This document shows, piece by piece, positions 6,230-13,071 of a stretch of DNA of 13,533 bases. Position 1 is the first letter of the stretch, and each line of letters starts with the position of its first letter. Location: contig CAZHQG010000055.1 in NCBI GenBank assembly GCA_964534275.1, forward strand, positions 1 through 13,533, written 5' to 3'. Both the position numbers and the translations under genes were made by a program. Below the pieces are notes generated by a model. That model did not search any database. It saw only the letters and a list, made by a program, of their open reading frames with translations, and had not been told where the DNA came from. The DNA is from HRBIN30 sp964534275. Lineage in GTDB: Bacteria; Desulfobacterota; Binatia; HRBIN30.

Positions 6230-6904
6230 ATGATCGAAGTGGTCCAACAAGGAATCGACATCTTTTTGCATCTCGATGCGCATTTGAATCACTTGGCTGG
6301 CCAACTTGGCCCAGCGCTCTACTTGTTGTTGTTCTTGATCGTGTTTTGCGAGACCGGCCTGGTCGTGACCCCGTTTCTTCCCGGCGACTCCCTCTTGTTC
6401 GCAGTGGGTGCGCTCGCTGCGGTGCAAGGTGCGGTGATCGATGTGCATGCCGCGGCCTTTCTGTTGATCGTGGCTGCGGTGCTGGGAGATGCAGTGAATT
6501 ACAGCGTGGGGGCGTACGTGGGTCCGGCGGTGTTCAAAAGCGAGACCTCGCGTTGGCTCAACAAGCAGCACTTGCAGCGCACGCACGAGTTTTACGAGCG
6601 TCACGGCGGCAAGACAATTATCCTCGCGCGTTTCATTCCGATCATTCGCACGTTTGCCCCGTTTGTCGCGGGAATTGGCAAAATGGGGTACCCGCGGTTC
6701 GCCGCATACAACGTGCTCGGCGGAGTCGCTTGGGTGTGTTTGTTCGTGTATGCGGGGTACCTGTTCGGCAACGTGCCGGTGGTCAAGCGGAACTTCCACT
6801 TCGTGATCGTGGCAATCATCGTGATTTCGGTCATGCCCCCGGTCATCGAGTACCTTCGTGCTCGCCGCGAAAGCCGCTTGGCAGCCCGGCCCGTGGCCGA
6901 GTGA
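6230..6904 (+). CDS. DedA-family (VTT domain) inner-membrane protein
   Basis: A 224-aa polytopic membrane protein. DedA proteins support membrane homeostasis, and some members are implicated in lipid-carrier or phospholipid translocation. Hydrophobic segments lie at about 27-49, 53-70, 73-88, 135-150, 155-175 and 187-207. Seen motifs are FCETGLVVTPFLPGDSLLF (Glu41, Asp53), GDAVNYSVG, FYERHGGKTIILARFIP (Arg134) and RTFAPFVAG (Arg140). The Glu/Asp/Arg/Arg set matches the four residues reported essential in E. coli YqjA (Glu39, Asp51, Arg130, Arg136). The ATG at 6230 has GAGGAG 11 bases upstream; an out-of-frame ATG at 6219 meets a stop at once. It is the first gene of a tightly spaced five-gene run; the amidase starts 31 bp after its stop. 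Confidence 0.92.
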   Translation: MIEVVQQGIDIFLHLDAHLNHLAGQLGPALYLLLFLIVFCETGLVVTPFLPGDSLLFAVGALAAVQGAVIDVHAAAFLLIVAAVLGDAVNYSVGAYVGPAVFKSETSRWLNKQHLQRTHEFYERHGGKTIILARFIPIIRTFAPFVAGIGKMGYPRFAAYNVLGGVAWVCLFVYAGYLFGNVPVVKRNFHFVIVAIIVISVMPPVIEYLRARRESRLAARPVAE

Positions 6905-6935
6905 CACCCTAGCGAGAACTTTGCGAGGAGGAAGC

Positions 6936-8366
6936 ATGAACACCGGAAAGCCGGCGCCGGAGCCGCTCAAGTGGTCGCTGGTAGAACTGTGCGCAGCGTT
7001 GCGCCGCGGGGAATTGTCGCCTGTGGAGCTTTTGCAGTGCACTTGGCAGCGGATCGAGGACACACACGAAAAGCTGAACGCGGTTGTGGCGCGGTTTCCC
7101 TACGACGTGCTCGAAACGCAAGCTCGTGCCGCTGAGGAACGCCTGCGGCGAGGCGATGCGCGTCCGCTCGAAGGCATTCCGCTGGGCGTGAAGGACCTCG
7201 AGGACGTTGCGGGTTTGCCGACAACGTTCGGCTCCCTGCCCTTTCGCGGCAATGTGGCAGAGCGCGATTCGGTGCAGGTCGAGCGGCTGAAAAACGCTGG
7301 CGCCATCGTGGTGGGGAAAACCAATGCGCCAGAGTTCGGTTATACGGCCATTACCAAGAACCTCGTGTATGGAGTGACGCGTTCGCCGTGGAACTTGGAG
7401 CGCACGCCGGGCGGTTCGAGCGGTGGCTCCTCGGCGGCAATGGCAGGCTGCGTGTTGCCTCTGGTTACGGCAAGCGACGGCGGCGGCTCGATTCGAATCC
7501 CCGCGAGCTTCACGGGTTGCTTTGGTTTGAAGGTGTCCTTTGGCCGCGTGCCGCGCGGGCCTTCGGAGTACTGGGACTACCAAGACACATCGGTGTACGG
7601 CCCGCTGACGAAAACCGTGGAAGATGCCGCACTGTTTTTGGATCAGGTGGTCGGACCCTCGCCTTGGGACCCGAACAGTTTGCCGCACCCGGGCCTTTCG
7701 TACCTGGCTGCGGTGCGCGGGGAGCTTCCGCGGCCCTTGCGCATCGCGTTCTCGCCGGATTTGGGGTACGCCGTGGTGCAGTCGGACGTGGCCGCCGCGG
7801 TCGAAGAGAACGTCAAGGTGTTCGAGCGCCTCGGCCACCGCGTGGAGCAGATTTCCGGTGGCCCGCCGCAGCTTGGGCGCGAGTGGGCGATCCTGGGTGC
7901 ATTCGAGCTTGCAGCGCATTTGCATCAGTACATCCCGGAGAAAGAAAAAGATTTCGGCCGCACGTTTTTGAGCGGGGTGAAACTGGGCTGGGAGATGCGC
8001 CCGGAAACCTGGGGCGAGGCGGCGAAACTTCGGGCGCAGTTGAATGCCTGGTGCGCCGAGCTGTTCGAGAACTTCGATGCGCTCGTCACCCCGACGGTGC
8101 CGTACGATCCACCACCAGCCGGTGGCCCCTTCCCCCAGGAAACCGAGGGGCGCCCGCAAGTGATTGCCGGTGTGGCTGCCTTTACGATCCCGTTCAACCT
8201 CTCGTGGCACCCAGCGGCCACGGTGCGCATCGGGTTGTCCCGCGCTGGTTTGCCGATGGGGATGCAAATTGTCGGGCCGCGGCACCGAGACGACTTGGTC
8301 CTCCAGCTTGCGCGTGCCTTCGAGCGCGAACGCCCCTGGCATCCACACTGGCCAGACCGCTTCTAG
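6936..8366 (+). CDS. Amidase (amidase signature family)
   Basis: A 476-aa amidase-signature hydrolase cleaving a carboxamide or aryl/acyl amide. The Ser-cisSer-Lys triad is complete: Lys86 in PLGVKDLEDV, Ser161 in TPGGSSGGSSAA and Ser185 in SDGGGSIRIPAS. The spacings (75 and 24 residues) equal those of GatA. It is not likely to be GatA: no gatB or gatC lies beside it, and the substrate-pocket regions look like the broad catabolic amidases (aryl-acylamidase or 6-aminohexanoate-cyclic-dimer hydrolase type). No signal peptide is seen, so it should be cytoplasmic. The ATG at 6936 is preceded by GAGGAGGA; the frame is open upstream into the dedA-like gene but not family-like. The stop is 2 bp before the next start, implying translational coupling with the flavin oxidoreductase. 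Confidence 0.92.
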   Translation: MNTGKPAPEPLKWSLVELCAALRRGELSPVELLQCTWQRIEDTHEKLNAVVARFPYDVLETQARAAEERLRRGDARPLEGIPLGVKDLEDVAGLPTTFGSLPFRGNVAERDSVQVERLKNAGAIVVGKTNAPEFGYTAITKNLVYGVTRSPWNLERTPGGSSGGSSAAMAGCVLPLVTASDGGGSIRIPASFTGCFGLKVSFGRVPRGPSEYWDYQDTSVYGPLTKTVEDAALFLDQVVGPSPWDPNSLPHPGLSYLAAVRGELPRPLRIAFSPDLGYAVVQSDVAAAVEENVKVFERLGHRVEQISGGPPQLGREWAILGAFELAAHLHQYIPEKEKDFGRTFLSGVKLGWEMRPETWGEAAKLRAQLNAWCAELFENFDALVTPTVPYDPPPAGGPFPQETEGRPQVIAGVAAFTIPFNLSWHPAATVRIGLSRAGLPMGMQIVGPRHRDDLVLQLARAFERERPWHPHWPDRF

Positions 8367-8368
8367 TC

Positions 8369-9577
8369 ATGAAGCGTGAGCGCGTGCCGGCATCGCCTTC
8401 CGATGTGTTTGCTCCGGCGGAGCTCGGCCCGGTGCGCTTGAAGAATCGCTTTCTCAAAGCGGCAACCTTCGAAGGACTCGCCCGCGGCGGCCAGGTAACC
8501 GAAGCGTTGGTGCAGTTCCATCGCGCGTTCGCCGAAGGCGGGGTCGCGCTCACGACGCTTGCGTATTGCGCGGTGAGCGAAGATGGCCGTGGAGCCCCGA
8601 ACGAAGTGGTCGTGGGCCCTCACAGCGCGGCTGGATTACGGCGCTTGGCCGCGGCAGTGCACGAAGCCGGCGCGGCGGGGTCGATTCAGCTCGGGCACGC
8701 CGGTCCGGTCGGAATCACCGTCGGGCAGGGGCTCGGACCGTCGCGCCGCTGGGTGGGGCGAGCGTTGCGTTTCTTGCGCGCGGCGACCGAGGACGACCTG
8801 CGCCGCATCACAGCAGCTTTTGCCGAGGCAGCGGAAATTGCCGCGGACTGCGGCTTCGATGCAATCGAGTTGCATTTTGGGCACGGGTATTTGGTCAGCG
8901 CGTTCTTAAGCCCGCGCTTGAACCAGCGCCGCGATGCCTGGGGTGGCGATCTGGGTGGTCGGGCGCGATTGGCGAGGGAAGTTGCAACCGCGGTGCGCGA
9001 GCGCGTGGGCAAGCAGGTTGCCGTGTTTGCCAAGCTGAATATGAGCGATGGAGTGCCTGGCGGACTCGCGCTGGAAGAAAGCGTGCAAGTCGCACAGTGG
9101 CTCGAACGCGATGGCACCCTCGACGCGCTCGAACTCACCGGGGGCAGCTCGTTCGAAAATCCGATGTATCTCTTTCGGGGCGAGGTTCCGTTGGCCGAAA
9201 TGGCTGCGGTGATGCCGCCGTGGTTGCGGCTGCCGTTTCGGGTTCTCGGGCGGCGCTTTTTGCGCGCGTACCCGTTCGAGGAGTTGTTTTTCCTTCCGCT
9301 GGCCCGGAAGTTCCGGGCTGTACTGCGCATGCCTCTCGTGCTCCTGGGAGGCATTCATCGCCTTGCCGGCGTGCGTGCCGCGCGCGCAGAAGGATTCGAC
9401 TTTTTTGCGCTCGGGCGTGCGTTGCTGCGCGAGCCCGACTTGGTCGCGCGTTGGGCGCGAGGCGACGAGCGCGAGTCGGCTTGCATTCGCTGCAACAAGT
9501 GCATGGCGACCATCTATCGAGGGACGCATTGTGTGTTGGTTCCGCCGGAAGCGAGGGCTGGCGCGATAGCGGGGTAA
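8369..9577 (+). CDS. Old Yellow Enzyme family NADH:flavin oxidoreductase
   Basis: A 402-aa FMN-dependent TIM-barrel oxidoreductase, expected to reduce an activated C=C bond with NAD(P)H. Visible family features are PVRLKNRFLKAA (24-32 region), IQLGHAG (Gln107, His110), ELHFGHGYLVSAFLSPRLNQR (His169, His172, Tyr174), a typical DAWGGDLGGRARL, and near the end LLGGIHRLAGV and FFALGRALLREPDLV. A C-terminal CIRCNKCMATIYRGTHC carries four cysteines (372, 375, 378, 388) spaced C-x2-C-x2-C-x9-C. This resembles but is shorter than the 4Fe-4S motif of 2,4-dienoyl-CoA reductase (C-x2-C-x3-C-x11-C), and the second and third domains of that enzyme are absent. The start is 2 bp after the amidase stop with no separate strong ribosome binding site, so translation is probably coupled. 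Substrate unknown. Confidence 0.9.
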   Translation: MKRERVPASPSDVFAPAELGPVRLKNRFLKAATFEGLARGGQVTEALVQFHRAFAEGGVALTTLAYCAVSEDGRGAPNEVVVGPHSAAGLRRLAAAVHEAGAAGSIQLGHAGPVGITVGQGLGPSRRWVGRALRFLRAATEDDLRRITAAFAEAAEIAADCGFDAIELHFGHGYLVSAFLSPRLNQRRDAWGGDLGGRARLAREVATAVRERVGKQVAVFAKLNMSDGVPGGLALEESVQVAQWLERDGTLDALELTGGSSFENPMYLFRGEVPLAEMAAVMPPWLRLPFRVLGRRFLRAYPFEELFFLPLARKFRAVLRMPLVLLGGIHRLAGVRAARAEGFDFFALGRALLREPDLVARWARGDERESACIRCNKCMATIYRGTHCVLVPPEARAGAIAG

Positions 9578-9584
9578 GATCGGG

Positions 9585-10247
9585 GTGCGGTCGGAAACAC
9601 GCTGGACGCACGTGATCTTCGACCTCGATGGCACGTTGGTGGACACCGTGCGCGACATCGCTGCTGCCTTGAATTACGCCTTGGTGCAGCACGGGCTCTC
9701 GCCGCTTTCGATCGCCCAAGTGCGGGCCATCATTGGCGAGGGGGCGCGGCGGCTCGTGGAACAGGCATTGCCGCCTCACGAGGCGCAGCGTGTCGACAGC
9801 GTGCTGCAGGAATTTCTTCGTTACTATCGCAACCACGTTGTCGACCACACGGAGCCGTATCCCGGCATACGAGAGTTGCTCCGCACGCTCGCGCAACACG
9901 GGGTGGTGCATTCGGTGCTGACGAACAAGCCCGAAGACCTCACCCGGCAAATCCTCGCGCGCCTCGATTTGACCGAATGCTTCGCGGCCGTGTGCGGCGG
10001 CGATACCTTGCCCCAGCGCAAGCCCGACCCGGCAGGGGTATGGCACCTGTGCACCATGGTTGGGCGGGAGCCGAGAGGGACGTTGCTCGTAGGCGACTCG
10101 GGGATCGATCGGACGACCGCGGAAGCTGCAGGCACCAGCTTTTGCGCTGCGTTATGGGGGTATCGGCCGCACGAAATTGCCGACTGCCCATTGAAGGCCG
10201 CCGAGCCGGGCGATCTGCTCTCCATCGTGTTGGCGGCGCGGCCCTGA
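9585..10247 (+). CDS. HAD-superfamily hydrolase, phosphoglycolate phosphatase-like
   Basis: A 220-aa cytoplasmic HAD phosphatase. All four HAD motifs are visible: FDLDGTLVDT (nucleophile Asp13, Asp15), VLTNKP (Thr113), KPDP (Lys146) and LLVGDSGIDRTTAEAAG (Asp171, Asp175). The alpha-helical cap between motifs I and II (about 22-90) is of the Gph/PGMB subclass. 2-phosphoglycolate is the commonest substrate for this type, but other small phosphate esters are equally possible, so no gene symbol is given. It appears to start with GTG at 9585, 7 bp after the preceding stop; GGGG at 9571-9574 is a weak ribosome binding site. Fourth gene of the five-gene run; the next gene starts 20 bp downstream. 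Confidence 0.87.
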   Translation: MRSETRWTHVIFDLDGTLVDTVRDIAAALNYALVQHGLSPLSIAQVRAIIGEGARRLVEQALPPHEAQRVDSVLQEFLRYYRNHVVDHTEPYPGIRELLRTLAQHGVVHSVLTNKPEDLTRQILARLDLTECFAAVCGGDTLPQRKPDPAGVWHLCTMVGREPRGTLLVGDSGIDRTTAEAAGTSFCAALWGYRPHEIADCPLKAAEPGDLLSIVLAARP

Positions 10248-10267
10248 AGGGTTAAAGCTTCGTCGCC

Positions 10268-11293
10268 ATGCGACGAGGTGCGATGCGAGCTTCTGGCGTC
10301 TGCGTAGCTGGGCTCCTCGCAGCGAGTTTGTTTATACTGCCGAGCATGGCGCGCGCCGGAGCCCCTCGATGCGGTGAAGTGTTTTGCAACCTGGCTGGGC
10401 CTCGGGTGTTGCCCGGGGTTACCGAAATGTTCCCGTTCTTTTTGCGCAAGGCGTGGACGTCTCTGGTTCCTCGCGCCGGTGCAGCTCCGTGGGTGCCGTA
10501 CGATCGGGCGGCAATCGGCCATAACCCGAGCATCACGTGGGTGGGCCATTCGACGTTTCTGGTGCGGATGGAAGGGGTGAGTTTCCTCACCGATCCCATT
10601 TTCTCTTGGCGTGCCAGTCCGGTGCCGTTCGCAGGACCTCGCCGCCATCAGCCCCCGGGAATCCCCCTGCAAGAGTTACCCAACATCGATTTCGTGCTGG
10701 TTTCTCACGACCACTACGACCACGCAGACTTGCCTACGTGGAAAGAGCTGGCCCGTCGTGGCGTGCTGTTCGTGGTGCCGTTGGGAATGGGGGATTTGGT
10801 GCACAGTGTAGGTGGGCGGTTTGTTGCGCTGGACTGGTGGCAGTCGCTCGACTTGCCCCACGTGCGGGTGCACTGTGTGCCCGCACAGCATTTTTCCGGG
10901 CGCGGTCTGACAGACCACCACCGGCGGCTGTGGGCAGGGTGGGTCGTCGAGGGCAAACGGCGAAAATTCTTTCATGCCGGCGACACCGGATACTTCAGCG
11001 GGTTTGCCGAGATTGGCGAGCGCTTGGGGCCGATCGATTTAGCTGCCGTGCCGATCGGTGCGTACGAGCCGCGCTCGATCATGGCCTTTGTCCACATGAA
11101 CCCAGAGGAGGCAGTGCGCGCCGCGCGCGATGCAGGGGCGAAGCGGGTGGTGGCCATGCACTGGGGAACCTTCGACTTGACGGACGAGCCGCTCGATGAG
11201 CCCCCGCGTCGGTTTCGCGCTGCTGCTGTGGACGCGGGTTACCCCGAAGAGAACGCGTGGGTGATGGCTATTGGCGAAACGCGGCGCTGGTAA
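10268..11293 (+). CDS. Exported NAPE-PLD-like metallo-beta-lactamase-fold hydrolase
   Basis: A 341-aa metal-dependent hydrolase of the MBL fold. Residues 1-30 look like a Sec signal peptide (basic start, hydrophobic core LLAASLFIL, cleavage after SMARA), so it probably acts in the periplasm. The two-metal site is complete: HDHYDH (His147, His149, Asp151, His152), His208, Asp239 in HAGDTGYF and His298 in AMHWGTF, with Asp109 in FLTDPIF and His276 in FVHMNPEE. Spacings 38, 31 and 59 residues equal those of human NAPE-PLD (Asp147-His185, His253-Asp284, Asp284-His343), and His276 aligns with its His321. This supports a phospholipase D-type role on N-acyl phospholipids, though bacterial relatives are mostly uncharacterised. 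An alternative ATG at 10283 has a nearer GAGGT and would shorten the signal. Last gene of the run; its end overlaps the next gene tail-to-tail by 26 bp. Confidence 0.88.
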   Translation: MRRGAMRASGVCVAGLLAASLFILPSMARAGAPRCGEVFCNLAGPRVLPGVTEMFPFFLRKAWTSLVPRAGAAPWVPYDRAAIGHNPSITWVGHSTFLVRMEGVSFLTDPIFSWRASPVPFAGPRRHQPPGIPLQELPNIDFVLVSHDHYDHADLPTWKELARRGVLFVVPLGMGDLVHSVGGRFVALDWWQSLDLPHVRVHCVPAQHFSGRGLTDHHRRLWAGWVVEGKRRKFFHAGDTGYFSGFAEIGERLGPIDLAAVPIGAYEPRSIMAFVHMNPEEAVRAARDAGAKRVVAMHWGTFDLTDEPLDEPPRRFRAAAVDAGYPEENAWVMAIGETRRW

Positions 11294-12416
11294 CGCTGCC
11301 GTCTCGCCGCTCAAGGAACCGACACGGCGAGAAATGCGCCAGTTCCCCGGCGTTCTCGCCGAGCACCGCCGCGGCGGCCAGCCGGCCGACTGCGTAGCTG
11401 GTGGTCATCCCGTGGCCCCCCAAACCAGCCACCCAGAACAGCCCAGCGACCTCGGGATCGGGGCCGATCACGAACTGCTCGTCCGGCGCGAACGTGCGCA
11501 AACACGCCCAGCCGGAAACAATGTTCACGTCGGCCAACTGGGGAAACGCGGCGGCAAGCTTCTCGGCCAAGAGGAGTTTTGCCTCCTCGTCCGTGACTGG
11601 CTCCACCGGCGGATGCGGTGTGGCGTCGCAAGGGCTGAGCAGCAACGCGTCGGCCTCCGGGCGGAAGTACGTGTCCACATCCGCATGCCACACGAAGGGC
11701 CAGTGTTGGTCCACGGCCGCCCGCGGCCGGCCAAGAAACAAGTGGCGCCGGCGCGGCTCCAGTTCGAAGGAGCGCGTGCCGACAAGGCGTGCCACTTGGC
11801 CAGCCCAGGCGCCTGCAGCGTTTACCAACGCGCCACAACTCCACGACTCGTTCGTCGAGTGTACCGCCACCACGCGCTCGCCGTGGCAGTCCACGGCAGT
11901 CACAGCAGCACGGTACCGAACCACCGCTCCTGCGGCACGGGCTCCGTGCAGGTACACTTGCAGTAGGGCGTGGATGTCGACGACCCCGTCGCCCGCGCTC
12001 CACACTCCGCCGAGGAGCCGGGCATCTCGCAGCACGGGAACCGCGGCGACGATTTCGTCGGCGCTCCACCAAGCGAGCCCTTGGTCCCGCTGAGCCTCTG
12101 CTTGTGCGCGTAGCCGCGCCGCCGTTTCGTGGGCGGAGGCTACGAGGAGCGAGCCTGAGGGGCGGAAAATCACGTGGCCAGCGAGCTCGCTGGCCTCGCC
12201 GCGGATGAAGGCCAGTCCCTCGCGAGCGAGTGCGGCCACCTCTGGTTCGTCGATGGAGGTAAACCCCAACGCTGCGTTGCGGCCGGACGCATGTTTCCCT
12301 GGAATGGCCTCCCGCTCCAAGAGGACAATCTTCCCGGCGCCCCGACGGGCAAGATGGAAGGCCGTTGCCGCGCCGGCAAATCCGCCGCCAACGATCACCA
12401 CGTCAGCTGTGTTCAT
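11268..12416 (-). CDS. FAD-dependent oxidoreductase, DAO family
   Basis: A 382-aa flavoenzyme of the D-amino acid oxidase/glycine oxidase fold, expected to oxidise a secondary or primary amine, or a hydroxy acid. The FAD-binding Rossmann motif is VVIVGGGFAGAATAFHLARRG (Gly10, Gly12, Gly15), ending strand 2 with the ribose-binding Glu34 in LLERE. HASGRNAALGF follows where many DAO members have SGRNxG. A second nucleotide-contact region is ALVNAAGAWAGQVA, and the C-terminus has IGPDPEVAGLFWVAGLGGHGMTTSYAVG. No signal peptide, so cytoplasmic or membrane-associated. The ATG at 12416 follows an AGGAG about 10 bases upstream. It is convergent with the NAPE-PLD-like gene and overlaps its last 26 bp. 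Substrate cannot be told from sequence. Confidence 0.88.
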   Translation of the reverse strand: MNTADVVIVGGGFAGAATAFHLARRGAGKIVLLEREAIPGKHASGRNAALGFTSIDEPEVAALAREGLAFIRGEASELAGHVIFRPSGSLLVASAHETAARLRAQAEAQRDQGLAWWSADEIVAAVPVLRDARLLGGVWSAGDGVVDIHALLQVYLHGARAAGAVVRYRAAVTAVDCHGERVVAVHSTNESWSCGALVNAAGAWAGQVARLVGTRSFELEPRRRHLFLGRPRAAVDQHWPFVWHADVDTYFRPEADALLLSPCDATPHPPVEPVTDEEAKLLLAEKLAAAFPQLADVNIVSGWACLRTFAPDEQFVIGPDPEVAGLFWVAGLGGHGMTTSYAVGRLAAAAVLGENAGELAHFSPCRFLERRDGSVTSAAFRQ

Positions 12417-12741
12417 TCTCTATTCGCTCCTGGATGGGCTTTATCTCGCCGCGCTGGCTCTGCGAAGGGAAATCGCAGCCGCGCCGCGGTTCGTCCACCG
12501 TGCAAAGGCATCGGGAGAGACGTTGTCGCAAGTCGTTCACGGCGCTGCTGGAGGTGCTTGTGCCTCGGGACGGCAATGCTGAAAAACCACGATGGTTTCA
12601 GGATAGGCTGATCGCGCCGTGATGGAAGTGTGTTTCCGGCGACCGCTTTGAAGAACTCTCTGTAGCGGTGAGGACCGTCCATGACATACGGTCCGACTCG
12701 ACGGATCGTGTTGTACGAACGTTTCGGATGCGTCGACGGCG

Positions 12742-12840
12742 ATGCTCAACCGCGTTCGCGGCATCGTTCTCGTCTCCGGTGCCATCGCCGTGGCGGCAGG
12801 TCTTGCGCCCACGCGTCTCCTCGGAATCGCCGAGACGTAG
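12742..12840 (+). pseudogene. Possible remnant of a small membrane-protein gene
   Basis: An ATG at 12742 opens a 32-codon frame ending in TAG at 12838. The peptide begins MLNRVRGIVLVSG and ends LAPTRLLGIAET, that is one amphipathic start, one hydrophobic Ala/Val/Gly helix and a Leu-rich turn. This composition looks far more protein-like than the overlapping frames and resembles the N-terminus of small multi-helix membrane proteins. There is no clear ribosome binding site, and after the stop no frame continues convincingly, so it may be a decayed gene start, a one-helix small protein, or chance. Not assigned to a family. Confidence 0.2.
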
Positions 12841-12939
12841 GGGCAGGCCTGATGCCCGCCGCTCGAGAGCGTCGCTCGCTCCCCCACGCCTATGCGCTGC
12901 GGATTGACAGCGGCATCTGGTTCTGATTGGTTGGCAATA

Positions 12940-12969
12940 CCTTGGTGTCGTACCAAGGGGAGTCTTGGT
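12940..12969 (+). promoter_or_regulatory. Mutually exclusive hairpins upstream of the FKBP gene
   Basis: CCTTGGT (12940-12946) can pair with ACCAAGG (12952-12958) over a 5-nt loop. The same ACCAAG can instead pair with CTTGGT (12964-12969) over a 6-nt loop. The middle arm can therefore be in only one of two stems, the arrangement used by attenuators and switches. It lies about 100 nt before the FKBP start. Whether it is transcribed is not shown. Confidence 0.4.
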
Positions 12970-12973
12970 GGTT

Positions 12974-13000
12974 CCTCAGGAGTGGCCGTCGCTCCTAAGG
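12974..13000 (+). promoter_or_regulatory. Stem-loop in the FKBP gene leader
   Basis: CCTCAGGAG (12974-12982) and CTCCTAAGG (12992-13000) pair at eight of nine positions, with one C/A mismatch and a 9-nt loop. It follows directly on the alternative hairpins at 12940-12969 and ends 71 bases before the FKBP ATG. No T-run follows, so it is not a standard terminator. Confidence 0.4.
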
Positions 13001-13071
13001 ACGATGTAGCGCAACGGCCGTCGCCGCGACACGAAGTTCGCGAGAAGAGAATCAACAAACAGGAGGAACCA

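Larger units (their letters stand above)
12417..13071. other. 655-bp gene-poor region
   Basis: Between the outward-facing FAD oxidoreductase and FKBP genes there is no supported full-length gene. Open frames here are Arg/Ser/Pro-rich, have no good ribosome binding sites and match no family I recognise. The region should hold the promoters of both neighbours. It contains a short possible membrane-peptide remnant (12742-12840) and a cluster of hairpins (12940-13000). A perfect TTGACA occurs at 12904-12909 but has no good -10 at 16-18 bases. Confidence 0.6.

Noticed and set aside
7485..7503. Sequence resembling a tRNA T-loop (TTCGAATCC)
   Set aside because: It lies within the amidase active-site coding region (GGGSIRIPAS), and no cloverleaf can be drawn around it.
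7388..8365. Plus-strand frame running through the amidase gene ahead of the flavin oxidoreductase, suggesting a 729-aa fusion
   Set aside because: The first 327 codons are an out-of-frame shadow of the amidase. OYE homology begins at the ATG at 8369.
6936..8366. Amidase as GatA, the Glu-tRNA(Gln) amidotransferase subunit
   Set aside because: Triad spacing matches, but gatB and gatC are absent and the neighbours are catabolic/membrane genes. Generic amidase is the safer call.
12904..12909. Perfect TTGACA as a -35 box for the FKBP gene
   Set aside because: No acceptable -10 hexamer occurs 16-18 bases downstream; the nearest A/T-rich candidate (CAATAC) is 25 bases away.
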